The notes beneath the pieces were generated by a model. The model was not told where the DNA came from, did not search any database, and saw only the letters and a list, made by a program, of their open reading frames with translations. A program made the translations under genes and the position numbers. A stretch of 43,737 nucleotides of DNA from Cyanobacteria bacterium UBA2855 (lineage in GTDB: Bacteria; Cyanobacteriota; Vampirovibrionia; Gastranaerophilales; Gastranaerophilaceae): NCBI GenBank assembly GCA_002350725.1, contig DEFJ01000019.1, forward strand, positions 561 to 44,297, given 5' to 3'. Position 1 is the first letter of the stretch; each line of letters begins with the position of its first letter. Shown piece by piece: positions 9,477 through 18,700 of this stretch.

Positions 9477-11954
9477 ATGAGTGGTAATATAGACAGATTT
9501 AAAAATTCAGAAGAATATCAAAATTATGTTAAACGTACTACTGATGAGATTTTTAAAGAAAGAGAAAAAGTTTCGAAGCGAGAAGTATTTACTATTTTTT
9601 CTGACAAAATAGATAAACTTAATTCTCAAGGCTTGAAACGCTTAAATGAGATTTGTGCAATTGATAATGATGGTACAACAATTAACAAAGATGAGATGAT
9701 GATGATTTATTCATTGTTAGATTTGGATATTTCGAAATCTTTGCCTGATGGAAATATTGATTCTGAGAATTCTGTGCTAAATTTAGCAAGTGATGAGGAA
9801 TTTAGGCGGGTTAAAGATTCTCTGATTAAGCTTTATCAAAAACAAAAATCCGAACCGGATGTACACAAAAATCAAAAATCTGATAATGATATGTTATTAA
9901 AAGATTCTGCAAAAATTGTTAAAAATTTTGAAACGGATATTCCGGAATTTAATGCTGCAGATTATACCATTGATGCGTTAAAAAAGAGGTTTCCAGAGCC
10001 TGAGTATCAAGTATACGAGGAGCAAAGCTATATAACAGGTTTGCCTCCGGCTACAATAATAAAAAAAGATGGCAAAGAAGTTGCAAGAGTCGTTGATTTT
10101 TCTCAGGATGAAGTAGTTGTGTCGTTATCTAAATATGATGACCATGGTAACCTTACGTTGAGAACTTTTTTACGTAACGGACAAGCTTATAGAACAGAGG
10201 AAACAAAATACCAATATGATAAAAATGGAAATATTGTCAGTGAAAGAAGATACGAAGATGGTAAAATGAAAGGCGGCAGTTATAAGGAATACGATGATAA
10301 TAACAGTGTAACTTATGAAGCCATGTTGGATGGAAATGGCAAACCATACAGTATAAGAGAAACTAAATATAAATACATTAATGAGTATTATGTAAAAAAA
10401 GAAAATGGAGAGTTGGAAACTGTATTTGAAAGTGATATTGTAGACACTCAAGAAGAACTTGAATATAGACGTTCTGTGGGTACAACAGCTTACCTCAAGT
10501 CTGATATTGACAGTGTTTATCATCACCCGATGGTTGATACAGAAATATTAAGGGATGCAAACGGAAATGTCATAGAAGAATATCAAAGCTGGGATATTGA
10601 TGAAAATGGTAATGAGCGACCGGAAATTAAAAAGCATTCTCCGCTTGCTGATGAAATATATGCTGCCATATGTGCAAAAACATCTTTAGGTATACCAACG
10701 ACTGATATGGACGGATTAAAAATTGCAATGGCTAAAGTGGATAATTCAAATATACAAAATATAATGTATTATTTTAAAACAACATATGGTACGGATCTTC
10801 TGACTGCAATTAAGCAAGAATGGGGGGCTAGAATAAGTAATAATTCTGAAATGAATGCTATTATAGACAGATTAAAAACTCTTATTGCGGAATCAGGTTC
10901 ATATGAGCAAACTAATGAATATTTACTTGAGGCTATGAGTGGTATTCCGGATATGGATTTTATCGAAAAAATTATGATGAACAAAAATTTTTCACCAATT
11001 ATTACTAATGATTATTTTCTTGAACATACAGGAAAGTCGTTTATTCAATTTATTATGGATAAAAATTTGACAATGAGCCTTGAAAATAGAGAAAAACTAA
11101 TCCGTCATATTATAGACAGATCAATTGGTACTCCTGAAGATTATAATAATAACGTTAGATTTGATATGGACGGCTTGAGAAAGCAGGCATATGACGAGCT
11201 AAATACTCAATTGAATAAAATCGGGACAATGGATGCTTCAAGATTGGAACAAATATTGCAAAGTAAAGGGTTTAATACAGGTTACAAAGACCCGAATTTG
11301 CCAAACGGGAAAATCGATAAAATGTTTTCTCAAGGATATGCCGGAGATTGTTGGTTAATTGCACCTATTATGGCAATTGCATTGACTTCAAATGCTGACA
11401 AATATTTTTCTAAAATTCTTTCTACAGACGACTTAGGTAATGTAAGTGTAAATTTGAATGGTGCTGAAAAACCATATACTATTACAAAACAAGACATCGC
11501 ATATGGTGGATTTTTGAAGGGCGCAAGCGGTGACGGTGATGTTAAGGCAATTGAACAAGCCGTTGAAAAACGTTTAGTTGAGCTTGGGCGTACTAAAAAG
11601 GAAGCTCTTGATGGTGGAACAATTTATGATGCTTTTATTCTGCTTGTAGGACAAGAAAATTTGAAATGTTATAATTTGTCTGAGTTGACACCTGATTTTA
11701 TTAAAGAAAAATTTAATTACAAAAATAATGCTGCAATATTGGGTCGATATGATTCCGAGCATGTAATAAATAAGGCATTTAATTCAAAAGGTGAGCCAGT
11801 TGAATTGCTGTCAAAACATGGATTTGCAGTTTCGAGAGTTGATAATAATTATGTTTATTTTATTGATCCAAATATAGGTAAAGAAGAATATCATATTTCA
11901 ATAGAGGATTTATCCAAGGCTTTTGATACGTGCGCTATTGCAACTTTGGATTAA
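9477..11954 (+). CDS. YD-repeat protein with C-terminal calpain-like (C2) cysteine protease domain
   Basis: 825 residues. The ATG at 9477 is preferred to the GTG at 9462 because GCGGAGA lies 6 bases upstream. The C-terminal 210 residues carry the calpain pattern: Gln619 (FSQGYAGDCW) for the oxyanion hole, Cys625 in GDCW, His781 in KHGFAV and Asp797/Asn799 in DPN. Middle residues about 190-300 hold YD/MORN-like repeats (YDKNGNI, YDDHGNL, LDGNGKP) of the kind found in RHS-type and surface proteins. Near residue 60 there is an acidic loop, IDNDGTTINKDE, resembling an EF-hand but with one residue too many. There is no obvious signal peptide. It could be an intracellular or delivered protease, or a toxin; a calcium requirement is not shown. 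Family membership of the protease domain is well supported; the role is not. Confidence 0.7.
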   Translation: MSGNIDRFKNSEEYQNYVKRTTDEIFKEREKVSKREVFTIFSDKIDKLNSQGLKRLNEICAIDNDGTTINKDEMMMIYSLLDLDISKSLPDGNIDSENSVLNLASDEEFRRVKDSLIKLYQKQKSEPDVHKNQKSDNDMLLKDSAKIVKNFETDIPEFNAADYTIDALKKRFPEPEYQVYEEQSYITGLPPATIIKKDGKEVARVVDFSQDEVVVSLSKYDDHGNLTLRTFLRNGQAYRTEETKYQYDKNGNIVSERRYEDGKMKGGSYKEYDDNNSVTYEAMLDGNGKPYSIRETKYKYINEYYVKKENGELETVFESDIVDTQEELEYRRSVGTTAYLKSDIDSVYHHPMVDTEILRDANGNVIEEYQSWDIDENGNERPEIKKHSPLADEIYAAICAKTSLGIPTTDMDGLKIAMAKVDNSNIQNIMYYFKTTYGTDLLTAIKQEWGARISNNSEMNAIIDRLKTLIAESGSYEQTNEYLLEAMSGIPDMDFIEKIMMNKNFSPIITNDYFLEHTGKSFIQFIMDKNLTMSLENREKLIRHIIDRSIGTPEDYNNNVRFDMDGLRKQAYDELNTQLNKIGTMDASRLEQILQSKGFNTGYKDPNLPNGKIDKMFSQGYAGDCWLIAPIMAIALTSNADKYFSKILSTDDLGNVSVNLNGAEKPYTITKQDIAYGGFLKGASGDGDVKAIEQAVEKRLVELGRTKKEALDGGTIYDAFILLVGQENLKCYNLSELTPDFIKEKFNYKNNAAILGRYDSEHVINKAFNSKGEPVELLSKHGFAVSRVDNNYVYFIDPNIGKEEYHISIEDLSKAFDTCAIATLD

Positions 11955-11986
11955 GTTTATAACAGCCTTTTAACTTAACAAATATA

Positions 11987-12020
11987 TAGTCCGTAGTATG
12001 CCATGCATTATTATGCACGC
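11987..12020. repeat. REP-like palindromic repeat, AGTCCGTAG type
   Basis: TAGTCCGTAG (11987-11996) is followed by a small hairpin TGCAT-TATT-ATGCA (12004-12017). The same 9-mer AGTCCGTAG plus hairpin occurs at 28521, and AGTCCGCAG plus hairpin at 26132. The GTAG foot before a hairpin is typical of REP elements mobilised by RAYT transposases. Confidence 0.55.
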
Positions 12021-12106
12021 GCTCAAACTTCAATTGTCTTTTTAATGCTAAAATGCAGCTGCATGTTACCTGACAAACAAGACTGATTTGTCCAATCGCC
12101 CTCTGC

Positions 12107-12634
12107 TCACAATCCGCTTTGTTTTTCTATGTATTTATCAATATTTTTTACTTGCGATAAAGAAAGTTTTTGTATATCTTTTTTAGATTCTCTTGTTATA
12201 TGTTCAACTTTTCCATAAGTCAATTTTATATTTTATGATGATATTATAATATTTTGCTCTTTTAAAAAGTTTTTTACTTTTGTGGTGATATTTCCTAAAA
12301 CATATTCATTTTTAAAAGGTCTTACATTTTCATCAAGCACAGCATAAACAAAACTGCTTAATGAATTCATTGTCGGAATTTTACACCTAAGTAACGATAC
12401 TGTTGCAGCACTCCGTCTGTTATACGTAGCGTGTGTATACAATTTGGGTGAAATATGTCATATTCGCTTTCCGCTTCGGGAACGGTCGTATAGCCTTTTG
12501 ATTCTCCGTGCAGGCTTAAATAAGCATTTTTATTTTTTATTCAAATTTTTTAAAACATCATAAAAATGGATGATTTCATTTATCCCATGCCCTGATAATA
12601 TAACAATATACTCCTTAGAGACTAAGATACACAT
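12107..12634 (-). pseudogene. Decayed phage MuF-like protein with C-terminal toxin-like region
   Basis: Reading the minus strand, three fragments join into one protein. Residues from ATG 12634 (LVSKEYIVILSGHG) shift frame at a poly-A run near 12530-12541 into a segment with NAYLSLHGES and FHPNCIHTLR. The HPNCxH motif is that of the C-terminal part of Mu gpF-like minor head proteins. A second frame change near 12380-12440 leads into MNSLSSFVYAVLDENV...NFLKEQN, which meets an in-frame TAA at 12233-12235 and continues as NIKLTYGKVEHITRESKKD to a stop at 12107. Two frameshifts and one internal stop make it a pseudogene. The last ~90 residues recall PBECR-type nuclease domains that are often fused to MuF; that is a weak inference. 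Confidence 0.6.
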
Positions 12635-12647
12635 ATCCCTAATCAAC

Positions 12648-12677
12648 AGCTATGCACCTCAAAGTACATAGCTTTTT
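12648..12677 (+). terminator. Hairpin with T-run
   Basis: AGCTATG (12648-12654) pairs with CATAGCT (12667-12673), a 7-bp stem followed by TTTTTC. There is no intact plus-strand gene just upstream, so its client is unclear. Confidence 0.4.
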
Positions 12678-12682
12678 CTTTG

Positions 12683-12711
12683 CAAAAAATAAACCGCCTG
12701 TAGTGGGCGGC
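12683..12711 (-). terminator. Rho-independent terminator for the downstream end of the 12830-13624 gene
   Basis: On the minus strand a CCGCC/GGCGG stem (12694-12698 with 12706-12710) is followed by TTTATTTTTT. It lies about 120 bases past the stop of the minus-strand membrane-protein gene. Confidence 0.7.
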
Positions 12712-12829
12712 TTGTGTAAAAAGGTTAGTGTGTAGGAGAAAATAAAGAAAATGGTTATACTTTATTATAACATATTTTCTATATTTATTGTATATATATG
12801 AGATATATTTTACATATCTTAACGAGAAT

Positions 12830-13624
12830 TTATGCTTTTTGTTTTTCTGGCGCTTTTGCTGTACCTGTTTCAATTCCCGCTACGCTCAATGCGATAGGTA
12901 CAAATTTTGATATTATATCTCCTACAGGTGATTTGTCTGCCATAAGGGTTATTGCAAGACAGACATCATCAAGGTGTGGCGCAAAATCAGTAAGTCTTAT
13001 TCCTCTTGAATGGTCTTCCCCATGAATTTTACTGTTTAATTTGTTGGAAACTTTATTTCCTGTGATAATTCCTGCAGCAAGGCTTGACCCGCTGACTAAT
13101 GTTGGGCATGCTATTTTTAAGAACTTATTATTTTTGACTGTTTTTGATAAAGATTGTAATTTTGTATGCGAAGTTTCTTTTGTGGCAAGGTCTTCAAACT
13201 TTTTATATAGCATTGTCGGAAGGGCAACAAACGATAAAGGAATTGTTATATCGCCAAGTAATTGGCTTACTGCTTCACTGCATTTTGATGAAAAATTTTC
13301 TTTTTTATCCAAAATCGCACCGCCGATAAGTCCGCCAATTACGGAACCTATACCCATGCTCATGATTTCTGCCCATTCAAATTTTAAAACCTTTTCATCG
13401 GGCTTTTCGGGGTTAGTAATTTTAAATATTGCCCAGTCTTTAACCTTTGTATTTGCTATTTTTGTAGGGTTTAGAGAAAATCCCTGATGTTTTGCAATCA
13501 ATGCAACACTGGTGGCTACCCCTAAAGCAGAAGTTAGAGCAACACCTGTTTTCAACGCAAGTGAATTATCTTTTGCTTGTGTTTGTGGGGTTATTGGTGT
13601 ATTTGTTATTGGTTGTATTGCCAT
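12830..13624 (-). CDS. Hypothetical multi-pass membrane protein
   Basis: 264 residues from the ATG of MAIQPITN, which has AAAGGTT upstream; the longer start 8 codons earlier has no ribosome binding site. Four or five hydrophobic stretches rich in Gly/Ala can be seen (about residues 25-48, 95-112, 125-145, 170-190 and the last 35), for example SVIGGLIGGAIL. The N-terminus is Thr/Pro/Gln-rich. I do not recognise a family. It stands alone between a terminator and the nanE-type operon, which is transcribed in the same direction. Probably an inner-membrane protein; function unknown. Confidence 0.6.
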   Translation of the reverse strand: MAIQPITNTPITPQTQAKDNSLALKTGVALTSALGVATSVALIAKHQGFSLNPTKIANTKVKDWAIFKITNPEKPDEKVLKFEWAEIMSMGIGSVIGGLIGGAILDKKENFSSKCSEAVSQLLGDITIPLSFVALPTMLYKKFEDLATKETSHTKLQSLSKTVKNNKFLKIACPTLVSGSSLAAGIITGNKVSNKLNSKIHGEDHSRGIRLTDFAPHLDDVCLAITLMADKSPVGDIISKFVPIALSVAGIETGTAKAPEKQKA

Positions 13625-13722
13625 TTTTCTAACCTTTTCTTCTATCATACCAAAAACACTGAAGAAAAAACATTGACAATTTGGAATAGTTTTTTTACAT
13701 ATGTTAACGTTTAAATAATAGT

Positions 13723-13953
13723 TTATTCTTTTACAATACCCTGCAAACTCATTACGGATTCGTATGTGGCACCGGCTTCCAGCAATTCTTCCGCGGACAT
13801 GCCAAAGAGGGTAATTAGTTCATAAATTCTTTGGTTATCACAATTTTTAGACTTTAATAATTTAATAACTTCTGATACGGCATCTTCTCTTGATAGGTTT
13901 GTTATTCTATTATTAATTCCAAGATGTAAACTCCTTTTTTTTGCTTTACCCAT
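13723..13953 (-). CDS. Small hypothetical protein, last gene of the nanE operon
   Basis: 76 residues, basic N-terminus (MGKAKKRSLHLG) followed by a helical region (DAVSEVIKLLKS, MSAEELLEAGATY). Its start overlaps the 3' end of the ROK kinase gene by 8 bases, so translation is probably coupled. No family recognised. The charge pattern would suit a small nucleic-acid-binding or adaptor protein, but nothing shows that. Confidence 0.55.
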   Translation of the reverse strand: MGKAKKRSLHLGINNRITNLSREDAVSEVIKLLKSKNCDNQRIYELITLFGMSAEELLEAGATYESVMSLQGIVKE

Positions 13954-14827
13954 TTGTACCGACTTTCAATGCTAATAACCCTGCGCCTATCATTCCGGAA
14001 TAGTTACCGGCAGTAGCTTTTACGACTTTTGTAGGCTGGGTAACAATTTCTTTATTAACAGCTTCGGTTAAAAAATCAACATCAACAAATTCTGCCATAG
14101 AGCCTGACAAAACAACAACATCAGGATCAAAAATATCCGCAAGTCCTATAAGTCCGTTTAGGATGTCGTTTTGCCAAGTGTTAAAAATCTTAAGCATAAG
14201 TTCGTTACCGTTTTTTACCCCATCAATTACATCATATGTGGTTATATCCGGATTACCGGAAATTTCAACTGCGGTCAGTCTTAAACCTGTACCTGAAGCG
14301 TAAGCTTCAAAACAATCATGGCTTCCGCAAGTACAATTCCTTGTTGCCGTTCTGCACATTTTGAAGTGCATTTCGCCTGCTGCCCCGCTTTTGCCTTTGT
14401 ACAATTTATTATCTAAAATTATTCCCCCGCCTACACCTGTACCTAAAGTTAGCATAACAGAATACGGATAACCTTTTGAGGCGCCAATAATATGCTCTGC
14501 CCATGCTGCACAATTTGCATCATTTTCTACGAAAACCGGGTTATTGCTAAGAGATTTAAAATCTGTTTTTGGATAATCTTTAGCAATATTTCCAGTTGAG
14601 CCTAAAATGCCATCGTTCGAGTTGTTTACGGCGCCACATGTCGCAAAGGCGACAACATCAACTTCATTTTCGTGTTTAGAAATAATTGTTTTAAATAATT
14701 CTAATATCTCGTTGTATATTTTCGGGGTAGAATATTTTTCAATGTCTCCCACAATCTGTCCGTTTTCGTCGATTATCGTACTATATATTTTTGTGCCGCC
14801 TACATCAATAGCCAAAGCTTTTCTCAT
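13946..14827 (-). CDS. ROK-family sugar kinase, possibly N-acetylmannosamine kinase
   Basis: 293 residues, the usual ROK length. It has the ATP phosphate-binding DVGGTK (residues 8-13), the catalytic Asp103 in ENDANCAAW, GTGVGGG near 130-135 and the ROK zinc site His154, Cys165, Cys167 and Cys172 (GEMHF, CTCGSHDC). It phosphorylates a hexose or N-acetyl-hexosamine with ATP in the cytoplasm. The ManNAc-6-phosphate epimerase gene two genes upstream argues for ManNAc (NanK) as substrate, but glucokinase cannot be excluded from sequence. AAGGACA lies before the ATG. Third gene of a four-gene minus-strand operon. Confidence 0.85.
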   Translation of the reverse strand: MRKALAIDVGGTKIYSTIIDENGQIVGDIEKYSTPKIYNEILELFKTIISKHENEVDVVAFATCGAVNNSNDGILGSTGNIAKDYPKTDFKSLSNNPVFVENDANCAAWAEHIIGASKGYPYSVMLTLGTGVGGGIILDNKLYKGKSGAAGEMHFKMCRTATRNCTCGSHDCFEAYASGTGLRLTAVEISGNPDITTYDVIDGVKNGNELMLKIFNTWQNDILNGLIGLADIFDPDVVVLSGSMAEFVDVDFLTEAVNKEIVTQPTKVVKATAGNYSGMIGAGLLALKVGTNG

Positions 14828-14837
14828 TTTTATGTCC

Positions 14838-14999
14838 TTATTTTTTTATAGCATTTTTATTTGATGTGTCAGGTTTTATATTTTCAGGGTTTATAGTTTT
14901 GAGAGTAATTGGTTTTTGTTCCGATATACTTTTATAATTTTTCATTATGTTAAAAATATTGTTTAATCTGTCATATCCTGACATCAGTCTTATTCTCAT
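14838..14999 (-). CDS. Small hypothetical protein between nanE and the ROK kinase
   Basis: 53 residues from the ATG at 14999, chosen because AAGGAG lies 8 bases upstream and overlaps the nanE stop codon (TAAGGAG). The protein starts MRIRLMSGYDRL and ends in a Lys/Asn/Pro-rich tail. It is preceded and followed by genes within 15 bases, so it is an operon member. No family recognised. Confidence 0.5.
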   Translation of the reverse strand: MRIRLMSGYDRLNNIFNIMKNYKSISEQKPITLKTINPENIKPDTSNKNAIKK

Positions 15000-15012
15000 A
15001 ATGTACAGCTCC

Positions 15013-15702
15013 TTATTTATTTCTGCATACAAAACGTTTAGTAATTAATTGAGGTCTGGTTATTGCTGAACCTATAACAACGCAATGGGCACCCAATTCA
15101 AAAGCTTTATCAACTTGCCATGGTTCCCAGATACGTCCTTCTAATACAACAGGTAAGTGAGCCTCTTTCACAAGATTTTCCAATAAATTGAAATCAGGTT
15201 CACTCTGAGAAACGCTTTGAGATTCCATAGTATATCCGGAAAGTGTGGTTGATAATATATTTGCACCTAAATCAGCGGCATTCAAACCTTCTTCTAAAGT
15301 CGAAACATCTGCCATTGATATGCGTTTATTTATTTTTATATATTTAATAATTTCCTTTAGTGTACATCCGCCTTCTCTCGGGCGCATAGTTCCATCAAAT
15401 GCAATTACATCAGCGCCTGCTTCAACAAGAGAAATTACTTCTTTTAGAGTTGGTGTAATATAAACTATTTCCTGCCAATTCTTTGGAATAACATCCGGTT
15501 TTGTAAGACCTATTACAGGTACATCAAAAAGAGCCTTCGCATTTTTAACATCTCTTGCTCCTGCAACTCTTAATCCGCCTGCACCACCTTTAACAACAGA
15601 TTTCATCATTGCAGCCATGCATTTTTCTTCATACAAAGGTTCACTCGGCATAGCCTGCACAGAAACCACAATTTTATTTTTCAAACGATTAATTGTTTCC
15701 AT
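15013..15702 (-). CDS. nanE: N-acetylmannosamine-6-phosphate 2-epimerase
   Basis: 229 residues, a TIM-barrel enzyme that converts ManNAc-6-P to GlcNAc-6-P in sialic acid and ManNAc breakdown. Family features are IVVSVQAMP near the N-terminus, GLRVAGARDV, IGLTKPD, VYITPTLKEV, AFDGTMRPR and the phosphate-binding VVIGSAITRP near the end. The start is the ATG at 15702; the upstream extension to TTG 15750 has no support. No Shine-Dalgarno sequence is present, but TATAAT lies only 6 bases before the ATG, so the mRNA may be leaderless. First gene of an operon with two small ORFs and a ROK kinase; no sialate lyase gene is in the window. Confidence 0.88.
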   Translation of the reverse strand: METINRLKNKIVVSVQAMPSEPLYEEKCMAAMMKSVVKGGAGGLRVAGARDVKNAKALFDVPVIGLTKPDVIPKNWQEIVYITPTLKEVISLVEAGADVIAFDGTMRPREGGCTLKEIIKYIKINKRISMADVSTLEEGLNAADLGANILSTTLSGYTMESQSVSQSEPDFNLLENLVKEAHLPVVLEGRIWEPWQVDKAFELGAHCVVIGSAITRPQLITKRFVCRNK

Positions 15703-15708
15703 ATCGAA

Positions 15709-15714
15709 ATTATA
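15709..15714 (-). promoter_or_regulatory. -10 box giving a leaderless nanE transcript
   Basis: TATAAT on the minus strand ends 6 bases before the nanE ATG, placing the predicted transcript start at or next to the start codon. No clear -35 box is seen 17 bases upstream. Confidence 0.5.
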
Positions 15715-15773
15715 GTATAAAAAACTTATGCTATATAATAATTTGAACAAATATTAAGCCGAAAAATAAAACA

Positions 15774-18700
15774 CTAATCAACTGAGAAGATATCTCTGAT
15801 ATCGTCCATAGTAAGTGATTTTACAATATTTCTGTCAACGGATATTACGCTGTCAACAAGGTCACGTTTCACGGTTTTAAGGCGCTGAATTTTTTCTTCA
15901 ACGGTATTTTTAGTAATAAGCCTGTATACGAATACTTTTTTTGTTTGTCCTATACGATATGCACGGTCTGTAGCCTGATCTTCAACCGCAGGGTTCCACC
16001 AAGGGTCATAATGGATAACGTAATCAGCACCGGTTAAGTTCAAGCCCGTTCCGCCGGCTTTCAAACTTATCAGGAATATAGGAATTTTACTGCTGTTAAA
16101 TCTCTCAACAGCGGCCTGACGATCTTTCGTTTTACCTGTCAAGTATTCATAATCAATGCCTTCACGTTCCAGCCAACCTTTAATTATATCAAGCATATTT
16201 ACAAATTGGCTGAACAATAATATTCTGTGTCCTTCTGAAATAATCTCTTCCAATAGGACTTTAAGTTTTTCAAATTTACCTGATGATGAAATATGTTTGA
16301 CATTTTCTCTGTCGTATAATCTTGGGTGACAGCATATTTGACGTAATCTGAGAAGTGCTGAGAATATTGATAATCGGCTTTTTTCAAGACCGTTTTGTTC
16401 AATACTCTTGAATAATTCTTCTTTTGTACTGTCAAGAACTTGTAAATAGAAATCTCTCTGTTCGTCAGTTAATTCACAGTATGCAATATTTTCAACCTTA
16501 TCAGGCAAATCTTTTGCTACATCTCGTTTCATACGACGCAATATGAATGGGAATATCTGGAGTTTAAGCCGCTTTTCAACGGTTTTATCCTGACGTTCCA
16601 TAATCGGATTAACGTATCTTGAATTGAATTCCGCTGCGGAAAGCAAAAATCCCGGCATAAGAAAATCAAATACCGACCATAATTCCTCCAATTTATTCTC
16701 AATCGGAGTACCTGAAAGAGCCAGTTTATGTGTTGCCTGAAGTTTCTTAACAGCCTGAGCCGTTTGTGACATCGCATTTTTAATGTTCTGGGACTCATCC
16801 AGAATAATGTATCTGAAATTTATGTCTTTTAATTTATCAATATCACGTCGAATTAGTGCATAGCTTGTAATTACTACATCATACTCAGGAATTTTTTTGA
16901 ATAAACTTTTTCTTTCGGTGCCTGAAAGTTTCAAACAACTTAATTCAGGTGCAAATTTTTGAATTTCGCATTCCCAGTTAAAAACAACCGTCGTAGGGCA
17001 TACTACAAGTGTCGGCATTTGACCGTCAACTTCACGTGCTTTTTGTAATACGGTTAGCGCCTGTAATGTTTTACCTAACCCCATATCATCTGCCAATATT
17101 CCGTTCAAACCGTATTTATACATAAACCACAGCCAACCGTAACCTTTAAGTTGATATTCACGAAATGTTGCCACAGAAGTCTTAGGTAATTCCAATCCGA
17201 CATCCGGAGAAAACGTTGACATTTGTTCCCAAAATGTCTTGAATTCATCACTCAATACAAGCTCTACATTTAAGTTTTTAAGTTCTGACAACAAACCTGC
17301 TCGATATGTTTTTACTATAAATTTATTTTCATCGTTTCTATATACGTCAAAAGAGTTGAAGGCTCTCATCATTGAGTAAATATCTTGAGCCGGAAACTCG
17401 ACAAAGCCTAAACTTCTTATTCGGGCATATTTTTCGCCGCTTTGAATAGTTTCATATATTTCATCAAAATCTATGACTTCTTCACCTGCTTGACCGTATA
17501 ATTGGATTTCAAAACTATCATGTGATTCTTCCGAAAAGTCTATCTTTGCGCAGAGTTTGAAAGGACTTTCCATTAGTTTGAAGAAATTCATGTCGTCTTT
17601 TTCAACAAATTTCCAACCTTCACCTGCTTGTTTTATGTAATAATTGTAAAAATCAATTGCATTTTCTTTTTCTAAAGCAAGATTATTTGTCTGCATAGGA
17701 ACAAATTTACAAGCTAATAACATAGCGTAGGCTTCTTGTTCATGCTTGTAGTTGCGTTTAATCCAATATATAAAATCTTCACCCGGTTTTTTAACTGTAA
17801 TGTACGGTGATTTGTCAGCCTGTTTTGTAAATGGAACTTTTACTCCGTCATATTCAAATTCTAACTCTGCTTTTAAGGATTGGTCGTAATCTATGCCTAA
17901 TGTTACGATATTTAGTGGCGGACGTTCTTCAAGCATTAATTTTGAGATGTTTTCATCTATGTTTACTTCCATGACTTCACGTAATTTAGGAAGCTCTTCA
18001 TATATAAATTTACCTCCGTCAGAATCTTTTAAATCCGTAAATGATGATTTTAAAAGATTTTGAGGTACTGATTGCATCGCAATATTTGTCGGAAAAATTA
18101 TGTTTTTATATCTTCCCCATTTTAAGTGACGTGAAAAATATCTTACTTCTTCAAACGGGTATACATCATCCTTATCAGGGCGTTTCCATTCTAAAGCAAG
18201 CATTATAGTACCACCTTGAGATGCATTTACATTTAATACCAACTGCCATTCTTCGTCGACAAATTTCAATCGTTCTTTTGTCTTTTCATCCAAAACTTCA
18301 TCAGCCATTCTTAAAAGCGGAAACATCGGTGCAAATTTTGTAATCGGAATGTCATACCAACCCGCTTTTTTATCCTGTCTTGATATTGTTAAAAGTTGTT
18401 TGAAAATTTCTAATTCTACTTTTTGAGAATTGTTTAGTACAAAAGATTTATCTTTTTTCTGCGTTTCAATTAATGCTCTTAAAATATTTTCTATTTGTCT
18501 TACAATTTTACCCGTTTCACGTGAACGAACAAGCACAGAGAAGAAATTAGCTTTTCTTTTAGGGTTAAAATGGAAAATGTAACTTCCCTGAGGTTCCTCT
18601 GTAAGGACGGTATTTTCATCAGGAAAATTCGGTTCTATACCAAATTTGGTTTCTAACCAATCTTCATAGGCGTGCTCGTTAACCGCCTTTAATCCGACTG

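Larger units (their letters stand above)
11955..12829. other. Intergenic region with a decayed MuF-like gene, a repeat and terminators
   Basis: No intact gene is seen in these 875 bases. They hold an inverted repeat at the end of the protease gene (TTAAGTT/AACTTAA), a REP-like repeat at 11987-12020, a broken minus-strand gene at 12107-12634, a hairpin followed by T-residues at 12648-12677 (+ strand), and a minus-strand terminator at 12683-12711. Confidence 0.6.

Noticed and set aside
12233..12442. A 69-residue minus-strand gene
   Set aside because: It is one fragment of a longer frame-shifted reading that continues past its stop in the same frame and starts in another; treated as part of the pseudogene.
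12798..13487. Plus-strand open frames opposite the membrane protein gene
   Set aside because: The minus-strand frame has a ribosome site, hydrophobic segments and a terminator.
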